In this document: positions 1 to 11,840 of the stretch, piece after piece
Layout of the letters: every line of letters starts with the position of its first letter
How positions within the stretch are numbered: the first letter of the stretch is position 1
Source: Laetiporus sulphureus 93-53
Taxonomy: Eukaryota > Basidiomycota > Agaricomycetes > Polyporales > Laetiporaceae
Length of the DNA: 64,000 bases
Reading direction: 5' to 3'
NCBI RefSeq assembly: GCF_001632365.1
Contig: NW_024468567.1
Span: 158,734-222,733 of the forward strand
Notes under the pieces: model-generated
Databases searched by the model: none
Told to the model about the DNA's origin: nothing
What the model saw: only the letters and a program-made list of their open reading frames with translations
Translations under genes and position numbers: made by a program

Positions 1-2930
1 GCTGGCGCTGGTGGTCATGCCGTCAACAAATACGCGGTCGAGTTGGGGATGGAAAAGCGATGAGGATCGAGGTCGCCTGGAGGGAGGGGGTCACAGCGCA
101 ACCGCGGGTTGCTGAGAAGGAGGATATGAGAGTTCATTTGCGCGTTCGGACGTTGAAAGATACTTGTTGCGAAGACTATCGTTTGGAATTCGACTTGCGC
201 TGTCTGATAGCCGTCGTATTGCCACGGTTCATTGCATGATACGGCATCTTGACATTGTACATTCCAACCATGGCGGATATGTGGGTGTCACGGCATGCAT
301 CGCAGCGCGAAATTGAATAGGTTAGTTCGATGTGTCCGTGTCATCCTCGAATGGGAGGCCGTCCCGCAAGCTGGGATTAGCCCCATCAAATTGATTGTCA
401 CCACCGTCACCGTGAAGACGACGAAATTGGCTGGATAGGTGTCGCGTGGAGGATTCCGACCAAGATCGTTTGGCCACTACCGAGACCTTGTGGGTGTGCA
501 TATTGAACAGCATATGAATCGGGAATGCAGCGGTGTTGGGATGAGCGATTGCTGGCGGAGCGTACCGTTTGGAAGAGGTGGAGACAAGGTGGGGAAAAAA
601 GATTTCTGAGTGTCCGGATGGCAACGGCGCTGTGCGGGGACTGGGTGCAGATATGCTATGTAACAGCCGTGTGATGTATGGATATGGAGTAACGGATTGT
701 GGAAGGAACCGCGGTGCGTAACCGAGAATGCGCAGTACCGTACGACCTTCGAAAAGCTGGAGAGATGAGGATAGAAGCCTTCGCGATCCACTTGAGCGTA
801 CACTTCATCGTTTCCAGCGTGGAGACAAGACCACGAATTCGAGAAGCATCTGCTGAAGATACAACGGCCGCGATGATCAAAAGTTCTTTTCATACCCGCC
901 TCCTCTCAGCGTGGCGCTGCAGTTCCAATATCGCAATGCAGATGAATGTCTGAGTTTACATGTAAAATGTGGGATACTCACCGGAAGATACCTCGCTTGG
1001 TCAGTTGTGGGAATAAAGATGCAAGTTGTTGCTTCCACTGCTCCTCAGCCACTGTAGCTGCCTCAACGAGTTTGAGATGGTAACATTCAAGTGCAAATTC
1101 AACTTTGATCAGTGTCTTGAATGAGACGGATGAAAGATAATTATCAATCTCTTTATGGCGAGCAGACTCGTCGATTTGGAGCAACTTCTTCACTTCCCGC
1201 TTTACTTTATTGGCTCCTCTAGCGTCGGCAAACCACTTGAATAATATCACAATTTCTCGCAGCTGGCCTGATGTGATTGAAAGTAAGACCTGACACAATG
1301 CATCCAGGTCAAAAACTCCCAACTTATCGGGAAAGGCTAGCCATAGTCTCTGCAGCGAGGTATTGTGAGTGAAGGATGACACCGAATCTGGAGAAACTGT
1401 GGTCAGCAGGAATGCTTAGAGGAAAACAGAGTGCACACCTGCAGCAGACACGTCTATATGTGTCAATTGTCCAAAGTATATAAGACTCAATCGCAATTCT
1501 GAGAGTGAGCCAGATGCAGCATTTAATAGTCGCTGACATTTCCATTTGGGTTGGGATTCAGCCACATGAAATAAATCATCGATGACGAGTCTCTGCAAGC
1601 GACTCGAGAAGCAAGGAAGAGCAAGGAAGTCAATGAGTTTCTCAGGTCTCCTGAGATAATCTCCCTCGAGTGACAAGGACCTGATGTTGACGCGGTTGTG
1701 ATATAGACCAAATGTCTCGCGATGGAAGTAGTCATCTTTGAATTTCAGATTGAAGCATTTGAGCTCGACCAGGCCTGGCAGGGCGCAGACGAGACGCCCG
1801 AAGACGGTGATCGACGGGAATGTAACATACCAGAGATCGAGGCGAGTGACGGAGAAGCCAGAGAGATGCAGGAAGACATCTCTGTGCATCGTCCACGGCT
1901 TCCATTCTGAATGTTGGATTGTGAGCTGCTCCAGCCGGGGCAGCTTGCGAGCAAGCATGATCGCCGCCGTCGACAGTGCTGACAGATCTGAGGCCTTCTC
2001 CCAAGCGTCCCCTATGGACATATTGTGTGCCCACTTCGACAGCTCGGGTGTCTGCTTCAACATCTTCGCATAGGCCTTCACACCGGTAGCACTCTTGATC
2101 TCAATCAGCCTGTGCAAGTGGACGCGACTGGGAGGGTTCCACACTCGACAGACGAGCCTGCACTCCAACAAAGCATGCTGGTCGTCCCACAGATGGTCGA
2201 TTACGTTCTCCCACACCTTGATTGGAAGCTGCGGCAGAGTTCTTGTCGCTACTGGTTTCGCCTCGGGTTCAACCTTGGATGGGGCTATACGACCTGTTGC
2301 CTTACCCTTCCTCCTGACCTAACGCAGCGCAGCACGTAAATGGTCAGGAGCACATACACAGAGTTTGCCCACTCACGATTCGAACAGACTGTTGTGAGTT
2401 GATGATGCTCCATCTTTTCGTCCCGTCCGCCAGACGTTCCAGCTTCCATTTGATGGAGTCCATATCGTTGAGAGTAGACGGGAGGCGGAGAATGCTCACA
2501 GGTGTGAGTTTCCAAGCTGGCTCTTGCAATATATGTATCCATCTCATCGCATTGCAACGTGGTTCGTGGTTCTCTATATAATAACTTCCGGCAAATCCAC
2601 ACACCGCCCGCATGACTGCGTGCATTGCCCCGCACTGCAGGCGCTGCACAGCTATGTTCAGATCACACACACACCTCCATTCAATCGGGATGCTATCTGC
2701 AGGCGCTGTACGCACGCGGTCTGTTTGAGTCATTGATAACGCATGCACAGCCCAGCGGTATGATTAGCGCTCGACAAAGCAGAACCATGTGTATCTGGGC
2801 GGCTTCAGACACGGGCAAAAGGTGGGGCATAACATGCATAGCACGAACAGTCTATTGTCTAAAAGTCAGTATGTGTGTCCTTAACTGCGTGCTTGTGGCC
2901 CACGCACATTAAACGGTGCAGTGCGTGCAA
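1..2930 (-). repeat. F-box duplicon copy 1 (inverted, cut by window edge)
   Basis: This block matches, in opposite orientation, the three blocks at about 43.6-48.9, 49.6-56.0 and 56.4-59.9 kb. Similarity covers the non-coding leader (about 2470-2900), the F-box gene (877-2463) and a long 3' tail reaching the first base, where the reverse complement still matches the tail of copy 2 near 47.5-47.6 kb. The block therefore continues outside the window. Seen directly by base-by-base comparison; percent identity was not computed. Confidence 0.8.
877..2463 (-). CDS. F-box protein with LRR-like C-terminal half, copy 1
   Basis: Four exons: 2377-2463, 1439-2318, 982-1387 and 877-916, giving 470 aa. 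The start is the ATG of MDSIKWKLERLADGTKRW. The F-box lies near the start of exon 2 (LPQLPIKVWENVIDHLW, then a conserved LVCRVWNPPS). The rest has irregular leucine-rich stretches such as LPRLEQLTIQ and LSELRLSLIY, as in fungal F-box proteins that choose substrates for SCF ubiquitin ligases. F-box function is family knowledge; no substrate is suggested. The splice phases fit (0, 1, 2) and all three introns sit at the same places in the three paralogues downstream, which is the strongest support for the model. The last exon is only 40 nt and ends in TTTTGA. An alternative is that exon 3 simply stops at the TGA of its donor site. Confidence 0.8.
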
Positions 2931-5930
2931 GTGAGAATCGGGTCTTGATGGTATTTTGATGGAGAAGCTTGAGGCTATACCAGAACCAGATGACTCACGA
3001 TAAGCTTCATCGAATGCATGGACGCGAGGCCGCAAGAAGCGGGTAAGCGACACAAACCTGCCAGGATGTCTCCACAGCATCTGCACTACCCGTGTACCGC
3101 CCATGATAAGTTTGATAGCAGCGTCTGCTGACACACAACTTTCATGATCCATTCGAGGGGCCTGTGAAGGCGTGGAAGAGGAAGACCATCTGCAGTGCTC
3201 ATCATGCAGACGGTAATAATGGACTCGGACAAAGCGATCCTTTCCTCGAGCTGTCAGCCAGGAAAGGTTCCTTCGAGCCAGATGCCGTGGCGGCATACTC
3301 GGTGTTATATCCTGATAATAACAAATCCTAGTCGATGACGGTCAGAGTGAAGGATAAGTATGTATTTTGGACTGGTCGGCCATTCATCTGGCATATTACA
3401 AGCGAGCGTGGACCGCATGCCTAGTGTAGTTGCCTGAGGCGGAGCTCCACCACGAGCATGGTGTGCGAAAGCGAGGACGACGGAGAATGATGAGGAAAGC
3501 CGTGCTCGAAAGCAAAGTCACGGTCAGGGGGAGATGCGAGAGTTACACGATCGGCAGAGTCAGTTTGATGGCATCACTGACCCGTAAGCTCGTGTCGAAT
3601 GAACTTCATTCCACCATGTCTGCAACGCATCCAGCCTTTTGACGAGGTATGCTTCGTGTGCTTTTCCTCTTCCTCCTCTCTATTTCATAGCTAATTCTTG
3701 ATGGACGATGATCGACCCGTCATGAACATGGTGGACTGCGAAGTCTTCGCCCCACTCTGCCATCGGCGCTCTCAGAAAGCACTTTGCTCGCGCCGCTGGT
3801 CAACAGCTTTTCAGCATGCAAACGACGAGAACATCTCTACGCCAAATTTTCGCGCACTGATTCCGATCACTGCAAACACAAAGGATGATGCAAACCATCA
3901 ATGCGTTCGCCGCCATCCTGCCCAGAACTGCTCCCGTGCTGGCCACAAAACGCGGCTATCTGCACTCATAGTGTACAAGACTGACATCGCTGAGATGTCG
4001 CGCATGGAGCAGGAGTACCGTGCTCTAACTTGGGATGTTTGTGCATCCTGCCGAAGGGCATTCGTGTGGTTTCTGACTGTCGCAGCACGGACGGGCAGCG
4101 GTTCGGCCTTATCATGGGAAGAGGTATGCTAGGATGGAGATACTCGTGGTGCGTACCGGGTCGTATCTATGGCTGGCTTGTGCTGACTTCTCTCGCTCAT
4201 CGGTCGATATCATTGATTGTCTTGTAGCGTTTTCCTTCGCGACCTGATCTCACCTCACCAATGCGCTCTGCCTTCGTGGTCACCGACATCGCACTTCATG
4301 ATTCCTACGCTACTCATTTCACCTTCATGGTCGGCCCTGCAATATTCCTCCTGCTTGGTAATTCCTGGTACACTTCTCGATAGCGGATCGAGCATGCGAC
4401 GTCTGCTATCAATACGAAGACGTCGAGCCTGTTGATTTTGCTCAACATGTGGTCGGTTTCGCTATTGGCTACTCTGCACGCGACATGACTACCGAGTGTT
4501 TGCGTAGCTAATAGAGTCACTCGCATCTGGAGACATATGCCGTGTTGCTTGTGCGAGGTCCAGCTTTTGCAGGAAGCGCACGCATTTATCACGAGGCTCC
4601 TCAATCGAGGCATACGATTTTGGCAGCGTGCAGAGCAAGTGTTCCTCCATCGCGGACTGTTTGTATTCCCTCAGGAACGTCAATTTGGGTTACAGATTCA
4701 TATTATCACAGTGGTCGTATCTGCGCTCGGCCTCATCGCGCTTCCGGCTGTTCGAAAAGCTCGACGAGAATATGGAGGAGATCGCCAACGGATCTTCCGG
4801 TGGGTTGTGGAATATGGAGCAAGTCGACAGCGTCCAGGGGAAAGGTGCAGACATCATCACATTGCTGTGTGTGGTTCGACAGTGCAAACTGAATGTGCGC
4901 ACTCACGTTCTTCGAATGAGTTCGAGGAACAAATGTTTTTCGCGATCCGCACCAGATAACACTTTAGTCGGGTATGTTTCTGTCCACTCTCATACCTGGA
5001 GCATAAAACAAGTATCCGCTCAGTTTTCCAACTGTGGATGCATGTGGCGTACTTGCATGGACGATGTACACCTACTAGTGAGCATTGTGTGTCTCGCAGG
5101 TCCTCCTCTTGTTATCCCATTGCTGGGATCCTATCTGTGGCTGTCAGTGGACATGATGACGGCTTGAGACGCGTCTCGTAAATGTCGCGTGTTGCAGAGT
5201 AAGTATGCAACCAAAGAGGTTGCAGAACGACTGTGACGTTCCGCGGTTTTGAAGGTACCGGCATAGTAAGGCGCGCCTACTTCTCATCGTTGAGCTCAAG
5301 GTGCCGCGCATCGCTTCAATGGCTGTGCAGTGAAAACATTGCCGCAAATGGCCGTGGAATGCCTCGCTGGAACAATGTTCATGAACAATCACGCTTTGCA
5401 TATGACTAATTTATCGAAGGTCCGTCATCATGCTCCACGGTGAGGTCACCGTATTATGTACTGACGATTGAACTTGGGACCGAACAGCCCAAATTGTCTA
5501 TCTTGATGATCTCGAACCGAACGAGTCCATATATTCAAGCTCCTTTTGTGGTTCCAAGATTTGTGGTTCCAAGGAGCTCTGGGAATCAATTTTAAGCGAC
5601 ACAAAATCACAAGATTATCGGTCTGTACAGCATCTTGCTTCCCCACGAGATAGTAACTGTCATAGACTCTCCAACCCCTCCTCGGTGGAACCATGACTTT
5701 ATGATTGTGCGGGACTTGACAAAGTGCTTTGCCAAGCTCCAATAATTCCGTAAATTTGCTGTAGCCGTAGATTTTATCATATATGGGCAGGGTAATCTAT
5801 GTAAAGCACTGCCAGTTGCAGAAAGGGGACAAAAATGTTACACTGTTGGTGGGGTTTCATCAGCCCCATCTGATGAATGTATGTCTTTGCTGTGTTGGCT
5901 CCATGGCTTCATGAAGGTATCTAATCAAAT
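2931..5930. other. Gene-poor stretch with an unidentified gene remnant
   Basis: Between the F-box gene and LCB2 no complete gene could be supported. A minus-strand frame at 2859-3296 is open for 145 codons (HPGRFVSLTRFLRPRVHAF) and meets a good splice donor at about 2999, but no family was recognised. The segment 3698-4900 (+) is listed separately. Bases 5170-5930 contain only short frames and a small direct repeat of a GTGGTTCCAAG unit near 5550-5575. Confidence 0.4.
3698..4920 (+). pseudogene. Remnant of unidentified gene family Z, copy 1
   Basis: An ATG at 3698 opens a frame of 144 codons whose part LSALIVYKTDIAEMSRMEQE matches MSALVMHKTEIAESSHMEDE on the minus strand near 49.2 kb. In both copies the frame reaches a shared donor (GGAAGAG, then GTATGCTAGGA; 4113-4128 here). 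Further on, near 4720-4800, a frame reads RLFEKLDENMEEIANGS, similar in shape to LDEKIKYIADGSLEGS of copies 2 and 3. Similarity breaks and changes frame in places, so this is treated as decayed. The family was not recognised. It sits beside, and opposite to, an F-box gene, as copies 2 and 3 do. Confidence 0.35.
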
Positions 5931-6148
5931 CATGTGCGAAATAGCTGGGCGCTAGCTTTGCCGCCCATTCCAGACTACCTCCAAGCGGATCAAGTGACCG
6001 CACCTACGAAATTATTTATAACATTTCTTTTAGCTGTGCGAACGCGCTTATCATACTCGGATACCGCCAACACCGCCAACACCGTCGACCACGAAAACCG
6101 TCGGTGGTTGTCGACAGCAACAGCGACGACAACAGCGGGACAGCCAGG

Positions 6149-8288
6149 ATGCCTTCCAGACCGTCGCCCATGGCGCTCCAGCGGTCCTCGCCGCAACCGT
6201 CCATCTTTAAGAAAAAGCCGTCGACGACAATGCCAACAGCGGCGTCGTATCTGTCTGCTGTCTCCGAGGCAGACGCGAGAGCGCGTGCGCTCGGTGCGAC
6301 GGTCAACGCGCACGGTGGGACGCCCAACTCGACCCCCGCGCTATCGTTGTCGTCGTCCGTCACGACCACGTCCGAGGACACGGTGCTTAATGACCCGGTG
6401 TCCGATTACAACGATGGGCTCACTTATCCGCGCATGCCCCCAACGTCTGAGCAGGTCTTCACGACCGTGCACACGGAATTTGGCCACTGCGCGAACGAGA
6501 AGTTCCGTTTCACCTCACAGCATCACGCGGGCGCGCCGTACAAGAGCTACCCGGAGCAGGACCCTCCATATTACATCCTCCTCACGACATATATCAGTTA
6601 CTTGTTGGTCATATGTCTCGGTCACCTGCGCGACTTCTTCGGTAAACGTTTCCGTCGGTCTGCCTATAGACATCTGATGGCCCAGGACGTGAGCTGTCAC
6701 GTATTCGGACTGTACTTCGTAGCGTGCTGACCTATGAACAGGGGTATGCGGCACTCAACTCGGACTTTGACTCGTTCTACACACGGCGGCTCAAGACGCG
6801 CCTCGATGACTGTTTCTCGCAGCCTACCACCGGTGTGCCTGGGCGTACGATTGTGCTGCTCGACCGGTACTCGCCTGACCACAACAAGACAATGATTGCG
6901 CTGGGCACGCGCACTCGTGGCTTGAACGTCTCATCTTACAACTATCTCGGTTTCGCTCAGGCACGCGGCGCGTGCGCTGACGCCGTTGAGGCCGGAGTAC
7001 AGCGTTATGGCGTGTCCGCGTGTGGCGCCAGGCTCGAAGGCGGCACCCTGGACCTGCACCAGCAGGCAGAGGCCCTGGTCGCGCGCTTTGTCGGCATGGA
7101 AGACTCACTGATCAGTTCGATGGGTTTCGCGACGAACTCGACCATAATCCCCGCGTTGGTGAGCAAGGGCTGCCTGGTCATCTCGGACGAGTACAACCAT
7201 GCGTCAATTCGGTTCGGCGTACGTCTGAGCGGGGCGAACGTGCGGATGTTCAAGCACAACGACATGAAGGCGCTGGAGGATTTGTTGCGCGAAGTTATCA
7301 GCCAGGGCCAACCGAAGACGCATCGCCCGTGGAAGAAAATTCTGCTCATCGTCGAGGGCTTGTTCTCTATGGAGGGCACGATGGCTAATTTGCCCGTCAT
7401 TATGGAGCTGAAGAAGAAGTACAAGGTAATCTTTACAGAGAATTGTTTCACCCGCGCGGCTAACATCTCCGGTCGCAGTTCTATCTCTTTGTGGACGAAG
7501 CACACTCTGTTGGTGCTTTGGGCCCTCATGGTCGTGGTGTCGCTGACTACTTCGGCATCAACCCTCGCAACTTCGACATCCTCATGGGCACGTTCACCAA
7601 GTCCTTCGGCGCGGCTGGCGGATACATCTCAGGCAGCAAGGCGCTAATTGACCGGCTCCGCGTTCACGGACATTCCGGTTGCTATGCGGAGGCGATGCCG
7701 CCGCCCGTGCTAGTGCAGGTTATCGCAAGTATGGCCGGTATCATGGGCGTGTCGCCCGGTCCATCATCAAGCGCTTTAACGATCAAGGCGGATGATATCG
7801 CTGAACAGGAGCGCTACCCCGGTAAGGCACCCGCGGCGATACTGCCCTCGTGGATGCCCCTGTCGCCATCAATGTGCGACGGTTCCGACGGACTCGTGCG
7901 CCTGCGCAGACTCACATTCAACGCGCGCTACCTAAACCGAGGTCTGCGCAAGTTAGGTTTCATCACGTATGGGTGCGACAATTCGCCGGTGGTGCCTGTG
8001 CTACTGTTCAACCCGGGCAAAATGGCGGTGTTCAGCCGAATGATGCGCACGTGGTCGACGCCAATCGTGGTTGTCGTGGTTGCGTATCCCGCGACGCCGC
8101 TCGTAACGTCGCGCGTGCGCTTCTGCGTCAGCGCAGCGCACACGAAGGAGGACATCGACACGGTGCTCACTGCGTGCGACGAGATTGGCGACTTGCTTGA
8201 TTTGAAGCAGAGCACGGGCGAGCGTTGGCCACTCAAGGAGGTCATAGATAGGGCGGTCGAGCTCGTCAGCATGCCTGAGATGGAATAA
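6149..8288 (+). CDS. LCB2: Serine palmitoyltransferase subunit 2 (LCB2)
   Basis: PLP-dependent enzyme of the alpha-oxoamine synthase family. With LCB1 it condenses serine and palmitoyl-CoA to 3-ketodihydrosphingosine, the first step of sphingolipid synthesis, in the ER membrane. Three exons (6149-6688, 6742-7425, 7479-8288) give 677 aa. A disordered Ser/Thr/Pro-rich N-terminus of about 90 residues precedes a conserved segment and one membrane helix at about 141-160 (YYILLTTYISYLLVICLGH). The catalytic domain shows SSYNYLGFAQ, DEYNHASIRFG, VDEAHSVGALG and the PLP-lysine motif GTFTKSFGAAGGY (Lys about 449), then GCYAEAMPPPVL. It is somewhat longer than yeast Lcb2 (561 aa), mainly at the N-terminus. 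The first in-frame ATG was taken as the start. Stops inside both introns and matching phases (0, 0) support the splicing. Confidence 0.95.
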
Positions 8289-9928
8289 ACGATTCGAGGG
8301 TGTGTCTGCTGCTCACAGAAGATAATAGAGGTCGGAGGTAACATACAGACGATTATCTTTTAAGGTCGCGAAAGAAGACCTTGCACTAATGGATGCAACG
8401 ACACGCTCACATGAATTGAGCTACACTCAGCCAGTTTTCATCCCCCTCCTTACTATTTATCTTACATCGTCTTATGCTCGTGCTGCGCTCCGTCATTCAT
8501 AAGCAGCGTGAACTGTTTTTTCATGCATCTTCGAACAGTACATATATACCCTTCCGACGTTACCTTACAGCGATGTGTGTAGTTCATGCCGTGGCATACT
8601 GAACCAGGCCGCCATGTTAGGTGGTTATGTAGTAATAGAGTGTGCCTTGGACTGCGAGCCCAGAAACGTGAGCATGGTGACAGAAACGAGGTAAGTACTG
8701 TCTTTCTCTGCGCTGGGTGACCATGATGAGCGTTGAGAGGAAGAAGAGAGTCTGGCGCAGGCAAAGGCGCTAAACGCGAGAAATGAACACACGGTTCACG
8801 GTTCGCAGTTCGCGTCTGGAACTTCCGTTTTGCGGCCACGCATTCCGATGATGCTTCTTGTTGCCGTGCTTCCGCCGCGCCGGCTGCGTGGGTCTGGATG
8901 ATGTGTGAGTCTGGATGATGAATGGTGCTCTCCTGGAACATTGACCCATGTCCTTAGCGTAGGTGATGGTATGCCATGCTCCTGATTTGTTTTAATTGAA
9001 AACGCTGTGAGTACGGTAAGTGGTCGAGTCCTTGCTTATGATAGCGTGATTCCATAAGTTTGCAGTGTGTCACTGCCCGTCGAAGGACTCCAAGAATATC
9101 ACAGTGCAAGCCCCAGCCAATATTACTGGGAAATCGTTGCGAGGACTGCATCCGAACCTCTAATCGTGTCATGTCGATTGGTACGAAGCATCTCGAGTGC
9201 ATTCTTATCGTTCTCATGTGCTGGCTGCAGTCTGAGTCTATGATGCGGCTCGCTTGGAGACTGCTACTTTTGCGCAGTGGCTTACAGTGCAAAAGGCCAG
9301 TTTTTCTCACGCGTCGAAATTCAGCCTTCCGAGCGACCTTCAGATCAGACCCCCCAGTATAAAAGAAGCATATTTTCTTTTATCACACTGTTGAAGAACC
9401 ATGCTTGACGTCACACGCAGACGCTCCTGAGGTAAACCATATGAGCACCTGTCTATGTCCGCGATGTGATAGTAACAGCGGCGATGAACCATTTCGTCAC
9501 CTAGCGTACGTCTCACGTCTCACCTTCCATTTGTCCTACCTAACTAATACCGCATTTGAGTCATAGTCTCTAATGACGAAGTGCAAGCCTGAGTATAAAC
9601 TTGTAGCCATGGATGTGCTGAAGCAAACATGCATCTTGCGGGAAAGTGCGCTACTGTCAGAATCGAAGGCCAATAACCGGCAACATGCAACTGTCTTCCT
9701 CGGCAAGACAGTCCTTAGTGAACTCATCGACGGGCGGAATTACGGGCACGCTTTCTTTAATTTCATGCTGACATGACAGGCATGGTACGTCTGAGAAAGA
9801 AGTCCGACGCACTAGAGTTCGCGTATATGAGGTGGAACGATACTCCATTTCATACGGCTTCCCTGATAAAATGCGTCTTTGTCTGCAGAATCGACGCTCA
9901 AGCTCCACTCGTTCGACGACCAACACCC
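8289..9928. other. Intergenic stretch, nothing recognised
   Basis: About 1.6 kb between LCB2 and the first wax-synthase gene. Only short overlapping frames without paralogues, domain motifs or well-placed introns were seen. It presumably holds the LCB2 terminator and the promoter of the next gene, both on the plus strand. Confidence 0.5.
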
Positions 9929-11231
9929 ATGGAGTTACAAAGTCGGCCTTTGCTGCGCTTCGTGCCTTTCGTCATTCTGCAGCATGTTCTGCTAGCTTGT
10001 CTCATTGCCATCCGCATGCAACGGCGTGCACGGATAGTGGCATTCCTCTCCTACTTCTGCGTCCTCGTTCCCGTGTTCCTGTTCACCACTGGGGACATTC
10101 ATAGAAATCATTCGACGGGCTGTATGGTCACGGGGCAAATCTTCACAGCATTCCATCTCCTCTGCCTGTCTGATCCCTTGAACGACTTTCGACACGAACG
10201 CGAGGAAATATCACCGAGTAAGATGCCCTACTTACGTCGCGTATACTGGGCCCTTTGCGTCATATGCAGTCCTCGCGGAGTCGGCTGGAACTATCAGGTG
10301 CGGTCGTGGCGATTCGTATGACAAAGGCGTACTGAACAGCCGATGCACCACACAGGTCGCCAACGTTCCTTCACGTTCAAATGATGCAAAATGGACGTTC
10401 GTGCGCCTGAAGCTGTTGAGCGCGCTCCGATGGTTCCTGCTCATCGACTTCGCGCAATCGCTCCAACGTTCCCGCCCTCTGCTTCCTGGAGGAGAAATGG
10501 ACGTGCTTATTGTTGCAATGCATGGATGCATCCAGCGCTTCATCACCATTGCGCTTATCGATATGCAATATGCTCTATGTGCCGCGGCGTTTGTAGCGCT
10601 GGGAATATCGGAGCCCAAGGATTGGCCGGATTTATATGGGCAGTGGTCTGATGCGTGTACAGTCAGGCGATTCTGGGGGTGAGCGGACTCTTTACTTCTC
10701 GCATTCTATTCTCACAGATTAATATGCCATAGGCGCGCATACCATCAAATGATCAGACAGGTACGTTGACACGTTCATCGTTTATATTGAGCGGAATGGC
10801 TCATTCTGGATCTGCAGTACACGACGTCAATTGGGAAGCTGGTCTGTCACCTCTTTCGCCTGCAGCCGGGCTCATGGATGTCGTCGCGTACGCAGCTCTA
10901 CGCCGGCTTTGCCGTCTCCGGCCTCATGCACAGCGGCGGGGACCTCATGGTGAGCCCATCGCTGCTGGGCGCGTCGTTCCCGTTCTATTTCTCCCAAGCA
11001 TTCGCAATCTCGTTTGAGGATGCCGTCATCAGCGCCGCGCGCAGAAGCAAGTTGGTGATGAGATGCCCACAGACGCTGCTGCGTTGCGTTGGGTATGCCT
11101 GGGTGCTCACATGGACGGTCATTTCGGCTCCCTTGTACCTAACTTGGACAGTGAGAGCGGGAATCAGCAATGAGAACCGTGTTTCATTTTCGTTACTTAG
11201 TTTTGTCGTGTCTGCTTTCGAGAATTCTTGA
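9929..11231 (+). CDS. Wax-synthase-domain membrane O-acyltransferase, copy 1
   Basis: Four exons (9929-10297, 10356-10678, 10733-10760, 10818-11231), 377 aa, with several hydrophobic segments. Exon 3 is a 28-nt mini-exon that completes the motif RRFWGRAYHQMIRQY, the FWGR..HQ signature of the MBOAT_2/wax synthase family (PF13813). A second conserved His follows in GFAVSGLMHSGGDLM. Members transfer acyl groups to alcohols; in fungi some acetylate terpenoids, but no substrate can be assigned here. The paralogue at 41403-42789 has identical exon phases and the same 28-nt exon, and both share SDPLNDFRHE and LGISEP.DWPD.YG.WSDA. The start aligns with the paralogue start (MELQSRPLLRFVP against MQVNVDNRPLLPFVP). 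It converges with the UDP-glucose dehydrogenase gene about 600 bp away. Confidence 0.85.
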
Positions 11232-11840
11232 TTTAGTGCCTTGATACTTCCATGCAGTGAAGTTGGAGATGTAAACGCTCGCTACTAGCTATTCTTGGGG
11301 ACGGATCTGCGAAATATTATGTATGTTATCACGAGACGTTCTTTGTGCCTCTGCATATATTTCTATTCACGATAGAGGCCATCCTGTGTTTATGGAGGTG
11401 TCGTCGTTCAAGTGATCGTGCATACAAGGCCGTGTGTCAGCTTGTCTCCAGTGTGTACACCGTGGATACCGTTTCTGGCAAACAGTTGGAAGGGATTGTG
11501 CAACTTTTTTCAAGGGGTAGCAGCTAGTGGCCGATACGGGCAGTCAGAGGCCCCGTAGCTGAGAGCATCATTCTAGCTTCAGGCGCACGAATGTTCAAAA
11601 CGCCGTCTCACAATCACCTCAATGCTCACAAGGAGAGTCTTCATTACTCACGTCGTTCATCCTTTCGAAGGGGCCGAGATAATAATAATCGTGCTACCGG
11701 TACAGTTCTAGAATACGATACGAGCCGACCACAAACACATCTGCTTGCTGCAGACGACCGAGTGTGATGACGGGAATACAAATACCACGATGATGTACGC
11801 TAATTAGGACAGTATAAACATTTCGAGCTCGTCATCGCAT
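11232..11840. other. Convergent intergenic region
   Basis: About 600 bp between the 3' ends of the wax-synthase gene (+) and the UDP-glucose dehydrogenase gene (-). No frame with support; it presumably carries both transcript ends. Confidence 0.5.
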
